Below, piece after piece: positions 1 through 6,438 of a stretch of DNA of 14,585 nucleotides. The DNA is from Chloroflexota bacterium (GTDB lineage: Bacteria > Chloroflexota > Dehalococcoidia > JACPQK01): contig JACPQK010000121.1 in NCBI GenBank assembly GCA_016190535.1, positions 1 to 14,585 of the forward strand, in the 5' to 3' direction. A program made the position numbers and the translations under genes. The stretch's first letter is position 1, and the number at the start of each line of letters is the position of its first letter. The notes under the pieces were generated by a model. That model saw only the letters and a list, made by a program, of their open reading frames with translations. It was not told where the DNA came from and did not search any database.

Positions 1-40
1 CCCTAGTACTCAGTAACACATGTATTTGAGGGTAAAGCCT

Positions 41-163
41 GTCATTGCGAGCCCTTCGGCGGCCTCAGGGTAAACTCCTGCGAAGCAATCTCGTGCCCGT
101 CCCTGAGTAAGCCTTGAGATTGCTTCGTCGTCCCGATGCGACATCGGGACTCCTCGCAATGAC
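41..163. repeat. Nested-palindrome intergenic repeat (MITE/REP-like)
   Basis: The outer ends are a perfect 11-bp inverted repeat: GTCATTGCGAG at 41-51 and CTCGCAATGAC at 153-163. Inside lies a perfect 12-bp pair, CGAAGCAATCTC at 81-92 and GAGATTGCTTCG at 116-127. A third hairpin has a 9-bp stem at 130-138/142-150 around a 3-nt loop. Elements with these CATTGCGAG and GAAGCAATCT words are familiar intergenic repeats in many bacterial genomes. No transposase is encoded, so a non-autonomous element is the likely reading. The symmetry is certain; the mobility is inferred. Confidence 0.75.
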
Positions 164-205
164 CACGTGGGCAGAGTGCCGCGCTCTTAAACGAAATATT
201 GCGTG

Positions 206-298
206 TTACACTCTACTAGGGGCAATTTGATCCATTCTGGAATCGTAATACCCCTTGCCGTAGACGATCAATGCATCCGAGTTCACGTGACCAGCCAT
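206..298 (-). CDS. Possible 30-aa small protein of unknown function
   Basis: An ATG on the minus strand at 298-296 is preceded by an excellent Shine-Dalgarno sequence, GGGAGGA at 310-304, with 5 nt spacing. The frame runs 30 codons to TAA at 208-206. The peptide begins MAGHVNSDALIVYGKGYYDS and shows no signal peptide or membrane segment. I do not recognise it. It lies just downstream, on the same strand, of the HTH-like remnant at 336-515, so it may be the last piece of a decayed minus-strand operon instead of a working gene. The ribosome binding site is the only positive evidence. Confidence 0.3.
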   Translation of the reverse strand: MAGHVNSDALIVYGKGYYDSRMDQIAPSRV

Positions 299-335
299 GA
301 TCGTCCTCCCGTCTAGCGCGTATGAATATGGCCTA

Positions 336-515
336 TCATATACGCCACCTAACGCTGAGGCAAGCATAGTGTGGCTCTACAGCATCTCCCAAAGCCGTGA
401 TGGCCTCCCGGGCACCAGGGGCACTTTTAAGGAGCCGCAGCACCTGGGTCACGTGGGCCGGGGAGGTGCCTGGCTGCCGTGTCCTTTGACCTCTGTGTTC
501 AGAGCAGGTATACTG
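336..515 (-). pseudogene. Remnant of an HTH (ParB/recombinase-associated type) gene
   Basis: Between an in-frame stop at 518-516 and a stop at 338-336 the minus strand reads, near its middle, GTSPAHVTQVLRLLKSAPGA, followed by a short Ala/Glu-rich helix. This resembles the helix-turn-helix of ParB-like and recombinase-associated DNA-binding proteins (S-x-x-x-V-T-Q-x-L-x-L-L). There is no ATG start in the stretch, and the sequence after the HTH loses any family likeness, so it looks like an internal fragment of a lost gene. Its 5' end underlies the promoter of the TetR gene on the other strand. The likeness is judged by eye over about 25 residues, so chance cannot be excluded. Confidence 0.25.
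486..514 (+). promoter_or_regulatory. Sigma70-type promoter of the tetR-men operon
   Basis: TTGACC at 486-491 (-35) and TATACT at 509-514 (-10) are separated by 17 bp, the optimal spacing; each differs from consensus at one position. The expected transcription start is near 521, giving a leader of about 40 nt before the TetR start codon at 561. It is the only strong promoter match I see ahead of the plus-strand men genes. Confidence 0.65.
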
Positions 516-525
516 TCAGCCAGTA

Positions 526-541
526 GACCGACCGGTTGGTC
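526..541. promoter_or_regulatory. Palindromic operator, probably bound by the adjacent TetR protein
   Basis: GACCGACCGGTTGGTC is a 16-bp palindrome with one mismatched pair (G530/T537). It begins 11 bp after the -10 box, around the predicted transcription start. Palindromes of this size and the TAGACC-type half-site (524-529) are typical of TetR-family operators; the left half matches the E. coli NemR box as I recall it. Its position implies autorepression of tetR and, through read-through, control of menF, menD and menH. Binding is inferred. Confidence 0.6.
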
Positions 542-560
542 GATAAGAGCAGAGGCGGCT

Positions 561-1235
561 ATGAGAAAAGGTGCGTCCCGAGACATGGGCAACGCCCAAG
601 AACGCATACTGGATGCGGCTGTCGAAGTCCTGGCCCAGCACGGGTACACGGGCGCCGGCGTGCAAGAGATCGTGGAGTTGTCTGGCACGTCAAAAGGGAG
701 TTTCTATTTCCACTTCCCCAGCAAAGAGCACATGGTCATGGCTCTGGTGGACAGGATGAGCGGGAAACTGATTAGAAAGGTGCAAGAGTCGGTGCAGCAC
801 CAGCCAACACCGCTTCACCGTATCACTGCCAGCCTGGATGTCCTGATAGCTACATTTGCTCGCCAGAGAAAGGTCGCCCAGGTCTTGCTGCTGAACATAG
901 TAGGACATGGCAAGGCCACCGACAACAAATTCCTGCCCATAAGGGAGCGTTTCTCCGGGCTGATTCAGCAGGAGCTGGACGCAGCAGTTGAGCAGCGGCA
1001 AATAGAGACCATGGATACTTCACTGATATCCCAGATGTGGATAGGCGCGCTTCATGAGGTGATCTTGAGGTGGCTTTTGACGGGCAAGCCCAGTCCGCTG
1101 ACCAGCGCTACGCCAGTCCTTCAAGGTGCCTTCCTGCGGAGCATAGGCGCCGACCCAGAGGTGATCCTGGCCTGCACCAGTGCTGCGTATACCAGGGCCC
1201 CGCAAGGCTCTCAGGTGTTGCCGGAGCCAGGATGA
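561..1235 (+). CDS. TetR/AcrR-family transcriptional regulator
   Basis: This is a 224-aa one-component repressor. Residues 12-56 form the family's N-terminal DNA-binding domain: an opening helix (QERILDAAVEVLAQHGY) and an HTH ending in GTSKGSFYFHF at 42-52, followed by PSKE. The rest is an all-helical ligand-binding domain without a recognisable ligand signature. I chose ATG 561 because AGAGG at 551-555 precedes it by 5 nt and the TetR fold starts right there; the open frame runs upstream to 297, but that part crosses the promoter and operator and has no family likeness. An internal ATG at 585 lacks a ribosome site. The stop overlaps the menF start (ATGA at 1232-1235), so regulator and first biosynthetic enzyme are translationally coupled. 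Regulation of quinone synthesis is inferred from this; the effector is unknown. Confidence 0.93.
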   Translation: MRKGASRDMGNAQERILDAAVEVLAQHGYTGAGVQEIVELSGTSKGSFYFHFPSKEHMVMALVDRMSGKLIRKVQESVQHQPTPLHRITASLDVLIATFARQRKVAQVLLLNIVGHGKATDNKFLPIRERFSGLIQQELDAAVEQRQIETMDTSLISQMWIGALHEVILRWLLTGKPSPLTSATPVLQGAFLRSIGADPEVILACTSAAYTRAPQGSQVLPEPG

Positions 1236-2620
1236 CCCGCGAAGTGTTGGACAGCTTTCGCCAGTGCCAGGAACGGGCAAAGGTGCTCAATGGGCCTGTC
1301 ATGGTCAGCGTTTCGTGTCCCATGCCAGGGGGCGAGATGGATCCTCTGACTGTGTTCAGCGCCAGGAAAGGCCCTGGCCAGCACCGGACCTTCTGGGCCC
1401 AGCCCTCCAAACATGTCTGGATGGTGGGCTTGGGCGCTGCCAGTGCTGTAGTCGCCGGTGGCGACCGACGCTGCTGCGGGATTCGTGAGGCGCAGAACGC
1501 GCTTCTGCGCACCGCAGTGGTCAACTGGCCCGGAGTACGGGGGGCAGGCCCCGTTCTCATGGGCGGGTTTAGCTTCGATGTAAGGACTCCCAGGAGCGAC
1601 GTGTGGCAGGGTTTCCCCGACGCCCTCCTGTTGCTGCCAGAGTTTCTGTTCACCTGGTCCAGAGGCCAGGCATGGCTCACCATCAACTCGCTGGTGCGTC
1701 CAGAGGACGACGCCCAGTCGGATGTCGAGGCAATGATGGCGCAGTTGGAGGCCATCGCTTCCTTCCAGGCCTACGACGCCTGTCAGCCTGGGCTTCTGCA
1801 CGAGACCGAGACCCCGAGAGAAGAGTGGCGCAGATGGGTCCAGCATGCCCTCCAAGAGATAGAGGCTGGTGAGTTGAACAAGGTGGTGCTGGCTCGGCAC
1901 AAGGTGCTCCACGCTCAGGGCCCGTTCTCGCTGGAGCACACCGTCGGGGAGCTTGCCACGGCGTACCCAGAGTGCTCGGTGTTCGCCCTAGACAACGGGG
2001 AGTCCAGTTTTGTGGGAGCTACGCCGGAGTCCCTGGTGCGCCTGGAGAGCGGAGCGCTGCACCTCTCCTGTGTGGCTGGGACCGCTGCCCGTGGAGCCAG
2101 CTCTGAAGGCGACGAGAGGCTTGGGCGGGACCTGCTGGGTAGCTCCAAGGAGAGGCTAGAGCATGCTACAGTGGTGAACGAAGTGGCCCGCATCCTGGGC
2201 GGCGTCTGCTCCACTTTGCAGTGGGACGCAGAGCCCCAGATTGTCCGGCTAAGGAATGTCCAGCATCTAGGCACCTCATTTGCGGGACACGTCAACGGGG
2301 ACAGCGACATTCTTCGGCTGGTGGAGTTGTTGCACCCCACCCCGGCATTGGGGGGCGCTCCAACCGGCCGGGCGATGGAGACCATCCGCAATCTGGAGGG
2401 CGATCGTGGCTGGTACGCCGCACCAATAGGCTGGATGGACCACCAGGGAGATGGTGAGTTCGCCGTGGCAATCCGCTCCGCCCTGATCCAGGGCAACAGG
2501 GCCACGCTCTTTGCTGGCGCAGGCATAGTCAAAGGGTCCGATCCGGACAGAGAGCTAGAGGAGACAGAGCTAAAGTTTCAGCCGCTGGCCCGCGCCCTGA
2601 GACAGTGTGGAGCAAGGTGA
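1232..2620 (+). CDS. menF: Isochorismate synthase MenF
   Basis: A 462-aa cytosolic, Mg-dependent chorismate-binding enzyme that converts chorismate to isochorismate, the first committed menaquinone step. The C-terminal half carries the family signatures: LNKVVLAR with Lys217 in the position of the catalytic base of E. coli MenF; FVGATPE ending at Glu266; the AGT(A)ARG segment; SSKERLEHATVVNEV; HPTPALGG at 368-375; GDRGWYAAPIGW; and AGAGIVKGSDPDRELEETELK from 428. The N-terminal half is the less conserved part of the fold. Length is normal. The ATG at 1232 overlaps the tetR stop and has GGAG at 1223-1226. Salicylate synthase or anthranilate/ADC synthase is less likely because menD follows with a short overlap. 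Confidence 0.93.
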   Translation: MTREVLDSFRQCQERAKVLNGPVMVSVSCPMPGGEMDPLTVFSARKGPGQHRTFWAQPSKHVWMVGLGAASAVVAGGDRRCCGIREAQNALLRTAVVNWPGVRGAGPVLMGGFSFDVRTPRSDVWQGFPDALLLLPEFLFTWSRGQAWLTINSLVRPEDDAQSDVEAMMAQLEAIASFQAYDACQPGLLHETETPREEWRRWVQHALQEIEAGELNKVVLARHKVLHAQGPFSLEHTVGELATAYPECSVFALDNGESSFVGATPESLVRLESGALHLSCVAGTAARGASSEGDERLGRDLLGSSKERLEHATVVNEVARILGGVCSTLQWDAEPQIVRLRNVQHLGTSFAGHVNGDSDILRLVELLHPTPALGGAPTGRAMETIRNLEGDRGWYAAPIGWMDHQGDGEFAVAIRSALIQGNRATLFAGAGIVKGSDPDRELEETELKFQPLARALRQCGAR

Positions 2621-4416
2621 GCGCTGTGTTTGAGAATCGAAACTACGCCTTTGCGGGCGCTTTTGTGGACGAGCTGGCCCGGCGTGGACTTAGGCACGTG
2701 TGCTTCTGTCCGGGATCGCGCTCCTCTCCCCTGACCATATCCTTTGCCCGCCATCCGGCGGCCATCAAGATGTGGTCTCACCTGGACGAGCGCTCCAGCG
2801 CTTTCTTTGCCCTAGGCATAGCCCGGTCATTGAAAGAACCCGTAGCGCTGGTGTGCTCCTCGGGGACCGCTGCTGCCAACTTCTTTCCTGCGGTGGTAGA
2901 GGCACATTTCAGCCTGGTCCCTCTCCTCATCCTCACTGCCGACCGGCCTCCCGAACTGCACGACTGGGGCGCTCTTCAGACCATTGACCAGACACGGATG
3001 TACGGGAGCCACGCTAAGTGGTCGGTGGACATGCCTCCTCCGGAGGCGACCTCAGACCTGATGGGATATATTCGATCAATGGCATGCCGCGCTTTCTTCA
3101 CCGCTGCCTCCTCGCCTGCTGGGCCAGTCCATGTCAACTTCCCCTTCCGCGAGCCGCTGGAGCCGGTGACCGTGGAGGGCGACCTCGTTGATGGCCTGCA
3201 CAACTCTCAGGACGAGTGCTGGGGCGGGCGGGCAGACGGGAGACCGTACGTAGAAGTCGTGGCGCAACAGCAGCGATCACCCGTGCGGTCGGTAGAGCGC
3301 ATCAGGGAGGTCCTGACCTCTGCCGAGAGGGGGCTTATAGTCTGTGGCCCTCAAACCGACCCCCACCTGGCAGAGGCGGTGGTCAGCCTGGCCCATAGGC
3401 TGGACTACCCGGTGCTCGCGGATGTGCTGTCCCAGGTGCGCTGCGGCCCCCACGACAGAAGCAGGGTCATTGACCGCTGCGATGCCTTCCTGCGGGACGA
3501 GGATGTAGCGGGGTCCCTGGCACCTGAAGTTGTGCTCCGCCTTGGCGCACTGCCTGTATCCAAGCCCCTGGCCCAGTACCTGGAACGGCACAGGACCGCC
3601 AGGCATATCCTGGTTGGAGAGGACAACGTGTGGGCCGACCCGTTCCGGCTCACTTCGGAGACAGTCCACGTGGATGCCGCCCTCTTTTGCACAGAGCTGG
3701 CCGCATCCCTGGACGGCCATCGGCTGCCTGGAAGGTGGAGCAGTCGGTGGCGGCGGGTGGCCGATGCTTCAAGAGCCGCGATGGGGGAGGCCCTCGGCCG
3801 TCTACCGGGTATCTTCGAAGGCAAGGTCTTCACCGAGCTTGCACAGCACCTTCCACAGGACTCGCTCCTGTTCGCCGGCAACAGCATGTCGGTGCGTGAC
3901 ATGGACTCGTTCTTCCCATCAATGGAACGGCGGGTCAGGTTCCTATGCAACCGCGGGGCCAGCGGCATAGATGGCATAGTCTCCACAGCCCTGGGCGCTG
4001 GTGCTGTGTCTCAAGCTCCGCTGGTACTGGTGTTGGGCGACATATCGTTCTACCACGACATGAACGGCCTTCTGGCGGCAAGAGCCCATGGCCTAAGCGC
4101 CACGATTATTGTAATCAATAACAATGGCGGTGGCATCTTCTCCTTTCTGCCCCAGTCAGCCTACCCGGATGTATTTGAGCCTTACTTTGGGACGCCGCAT
4201 GGTCTGAGCTTTCGGGCAGCGGCGGACCTCTACGGGCTAGGTTACTCCAGAGTGGAGGGCTGGCAGCAGTTCAACCGAGTGGTAAGTGCTAGCGTGGGGA
4301 GCGGGGGAACAACCATTATTGAGGTGCCGACAGGTGATCGAACATCAAACGTGGACCAGCACCGTCAGGTCTGGAAGGCGGTCTCCGCTAGCGTTCACGC
4401 CTTGGTGGACGAGTAG
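2617..4416 (+). CDS. menD: SEPHCHC synthase MenD
   Basis: A 599-aa thiamine-diphosphate enzyme that joins 2-oxoglutarate (with loss of CO2) to isochorismate, giving SEPHCHC. N-terminal domain: CPGSRSSPLT, then HLDERSSAFFALG with Glu58 as the cofactor-activating glutamate (E55 in E. coli MenD), SSGTAAANFFPAV, and LTADRPPEL followed by GALQTIDQ. C-terminal domain: the ThDP/Mg motif begins GDISFYHDMNG at 474-484 and ends at NNNGGGIF (501-508). The middle domain is the usual variable region. I prefer GTG 2617, which overlaps the menF stop by 4 nt (GTGA) and has GGAG at 2609-2612; GTG 2605 in the same frame would add four residues. menH follows after 2 nt. Confidence 0.95.
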   Translation: MSAVFENRNYAFAGAFVDELARRGLRHVCFCPGSRSSPLTISFARHPAAIKMWSHLDERSSAFFALGIARSLKEPVALVCSSGTAAANFFPAVVEAHFSLVPLLILTADRPPELHDWGALQTIDQTRMYGSHAKWSVDMPPPEATSDLMGYIRSMACRAFFTAASSPAGPVHVNFPFREPLEPVTVEGDLVDGLHNSQDECWGGRADGRPYVEVVAQQQRSPVRSVERIREVLTSAERGLIVCGPQTDPHLAEAVVSLAHRLDYPVLADVLSQVRCGPHDRSRVIDRCDAFLRDEDVAGSLAPEVVLRLGALPVSKPLAQYLERHRTARHILVGEDNVWADPFRLTSETVHVDAALFCTELAASLDGHRLPGRWSSRWRRVADASRAAMGEALGRLPGIFEGKVFTELAQHLPQDSLLFAGNSMSVRDMDSFFPSMERRVRFLCNRGASGIDGIVSTALGAGAVSQAPLVLVLGDISFYHDMNGLLAARAHGLSATIIVINNNGGGIFSFLPQSAYPDVFEPYFGTPHGLSFRAAADLYGLGYSRVEGWQQFNRVVSASVGSGGTTIIEVPTGDRTSNVDQHRQVWKAVSASVHALVDE

Positions 4417-4418
4417 CC

Positions 4419-5297
4419 ATGGCAAGGATCCCAATCAACGCCCTGGGCGGCGCCCATCTCAACGCTGTGCAGTCCGGCACAGGCCAGCCAGTGGTGGCGC
4501 TGCACGGATTCACTGGTAGCACCACCACCTGGGGGCGCTTCATCGCCGCGGGCCGAGGGAAGTACACTGTGGTGGCGGTGGACCTGCTGGGGCACGGGGA
4601 GTCCGACGCTCCTGACAACCCAGAGTGCTACACATTCGACAAGTTCATCCAGGGCCTGGAGGAGCTGCTGGACCACCTGGGCGTACACCGTGTCTGCTGG
4701 CTGGGCTACTCCCTGGGGGGCAGGGTCGCCTTGAGCGCCTCCATATCCCTCCCCCACCGTACGGCTGCACTGGTCCTGGAGAGCGCATCCCCTGGCTTGC
4801 CCACGGCAGACGAGAGGGTAGCGCGGGTGCAAAGCGACGAGCGTCTCGCTAATTGGATTGAGGACGTGGGCGTTGAGACCTTCGTAGAGTACTGGGAGAA
4901 GCTCCCTATGTGGGCCAGCCAGCTCCGCTTGCCTGAACTCGTAAGAAGGGGCTTGCGAAGCCAACGTCTCACCAATCACCCCCTGGGGCTGGCCAACAGC
5001 CTGAAAGGGATGGGCTCCGGGGCCCAACCCGCGCTTCATCAGCGTCTGGGAGAGATAACAGCGCCGACACTGATCCTGGCCGGAGAGGAGGACGCCAAGT
5101 TCGCCACCATTGCCTGGGAGATGCACCAGGCGATTCCGGGAAGTCGCCTGGAGATAGTGGAGCGGGCGGGACACACGGTACACCTAGAACAGCCCGAGAG
5201 ATTCAACCGGGTGGTGCTGGAGTTCTTGAGCAGCAGCGCTGAAACCTCGCTCAACACTTGTGAAAGTAGGCAGGCAGGGAGCCCACAGAGCCGGTGA
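4419..5297 (+). CDS. menH: SHCHC synthase MenH (alpha/beta hydrolase)
   Basis: A 292-aa alpha/beta-hydrolase-fold enzyme, expected to eliminate pyruvate from SEPHCHC to form SHCHC. The fold signatures are present: the oxyanion segment ALHGFTGSTTTW near residue 28, the nucleophile elbow GYSLGG with Ser98, Asp225 in AGEEDAKF, and His252 in AGHTVHLEQPE. LGHGESDAP is the typical strand-4 turn. The fold should end near FLSS; the last 20 or so residues are a low-complexity tail read through the 3' end of the oppositely oriented menC (47-bp tail overlap, 5251-5297). It starts 2 nt after menD with no strong ribosome site, so coupling is likely. Hydrolases of this fold are hard to tell apart by sequence; the assignment rests on position after menD. 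Confidence 0.87.
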   Translation: MARIPINALGGAHLNAVQSGTGQPVVALHGFTGSTTTWGRFIAAGRGKYTVVAVDLLGHGESDAPDNPECYTFDKFIQGLEELLDHLGVHRVCWLGYSLGGRVALSASISLPHRTAALVLESASPGLPTADERVARVQSDERLANWIEDVGVETFVEYWEKLPMWASQLRLPELVRRGLRSQRLTNHPLGLANSLKGMGSGAQPALHQRLGEITAPTLILAGEEDAKFATIAWEMHQAIPGSRLEIVERAGHTVHLEQPERFNRVVLEFLSSSAETSLNTCESRQAGSPQSR

Positions 5298-6417
5298 TGT
5301 CGATGCTGTACTTCGCAACATCCTCCATATCTACGTCTACTCCCAGTCCAGGCCCGGTCAGCGCGGGAAGCATGCCGCATGCGGGCAAGAGGGGAGGCGA
5401 GACCAGGCAGCTCTCCAGAAGCAGTCCTGTGGAAAGACCGTGGGCGAAGGGGTGGGACGGCAACGTGGCCGCCAGGTGGGCGCTGGCAGCGATCCCTACG
5501 CCAGACTCCAGGGCAGAGGTGATCACCACCGGCTTGCCGCTTTGGTCTGCCATGCGTATCATCTCCAGGGTGTTGTGGATGCCCCCAGCGAGTCCTGCTT
5601 TGATTACCAGCAGATCGACGTCTGCGGCGAGCACATGGCGGAGGCAGTCTATTGAGTGCAGAGCCTCATCCGCGGCGATGGGCACGGGAACGGCCCGGCG
5701 CACCTTAGCCAGCCCAGCAACGTCGCCCGCCGCAACGGGCTGCTCCACGTACTCCAGGTCGTATGCAGCCAGTCGGCGGATGGCCTCGATGGCCTGGGAG
5801 GGACTCCACCCCTCGTTGGCATCTACACGCAACTTCACACTGGGCCCAACCACTCGCCGCACCTCAGATATCAGCGCCTCGTCCTGGGCTGGTGTCCCGT
5901 GGGCTATTTTGAGCTTCAGTGTGGTGAAGCCCAGGGTTACCGCCTCCTTCGCCCTTGCCGCCGCACCCTGCGGCGTTTCCTCCGCGATGAGGGCGTTTAC
6001 AGGTAACGGGATGGAGCAACCCCCCAGGAGGTCTGCTACAGTTCGCCCTTGGACCTTTCCCTCAAGGTCCAGCAGCGCCGCCTCCAGCCCGAAGCGGAGA
6101 GCCGGGGGTACGCCCAGGTCCGCCAGGGAAGCCAAACCTTCAGGAACGTCAAAGTCCGCCTGGATGAGCCGTGGAGCCACGCCTTCGAGAAGGCCAGCGG
6201 TCATCTCGATCTCCCGGAGACTGCCAGGGCCTACGGGCGATGCCTCGCCAACGCCTACTCGCCCGCTTGCCTCATGTACGAAGAGAAGCAGGCCGTACCT
6301 GACGGGGGCAGAGGTGGTGGAGGTGACGTACTGCCTGCAGAACGGTACCCCGAACCCTCGCCAGGACACACCTTTCAGCTTCAACGCCCCCCCTCGCACC
6401 GTAGCGACGCCGAACAT
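5251..6417 (-). CDS. menC: o-Succinylbenzoate synthase MenC
   Basis: A 388-aa enolase-superfamily enzyme that dehydrates SHCHC to o-succinylbenzoate. Catalytic and metal residues are in the right order and spacing: K168-x-K170 (TTLKLKIA), Asp199 (VDANEGW), Glu225 (VEQP), Asp250 (AADEAL) and Lys273 (VIKAGLAGG). The N-terminal capping domain (FVHEASGRVGVGEASPV) is normal. ATG 6417 is the longest sensible start, but its GGTGGAG lies too close; TTG 6384 has GAGG with 7 nt spacing and gives a 377-aa protein starting like typical family members, so it may be the true start. Alone among the men genes it lies on the minus strand: it overlaps menH at the 3' end and faces the CoA-transferase gene 21 bp away. 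Some relatives are N-acylamino acid racemases or dipeptide epimerases; context decides for OSB synthase. Confidence 0.9.
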   Translation of the reverse strand: MFGVATVRGGALKLKGVSWRGFGVPFCRQYVTSTTSAPVRYGLLLFVHEASGRVGVGEASPVGPGSLREIEMTAGLLEGVAPRLIQADFDVPEGLASLADLGVPPALRFGLEAALLDLEGKVQGRTVADLLGGCSIPLPVNALIAEETPQGAAARAKEAVTLGFTTLKLKIAHGTPAQDEALISEVRRVVGPSVKLRVDANEGWSPSQAIEAIRRLAAYDLEYVEQPVAAGDVAGLAKVRRAVPVPIAADEALHSIDCLRHVLAADVDLLVIKAGLAGGIHNTLEMIRMADQSGKPVVITSALESGVGIAASAHLAATLPSHPFAHGLSTGLLLESCLVSPPLLPACGMLPALTGPGLGVDVDMEDVAKYSIDITGSVGSLPAYFHKC

Positions 6418-6438
6418 GCTCCACCCAGGACAGGCACC

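Noticed and set aside
297..560. Upstream extension of the TetR frame to an ATG at 297
   Set aside because: It crosses the promoter and operator, has no family likeness, and TetR proteins begin their first helix right after 561, where a ribosome site exists.
1211..1939. Minus-strand open frames opposite menF
   Set aside because: High-GC shadows of menF without ribosome sites or recognisable domains.
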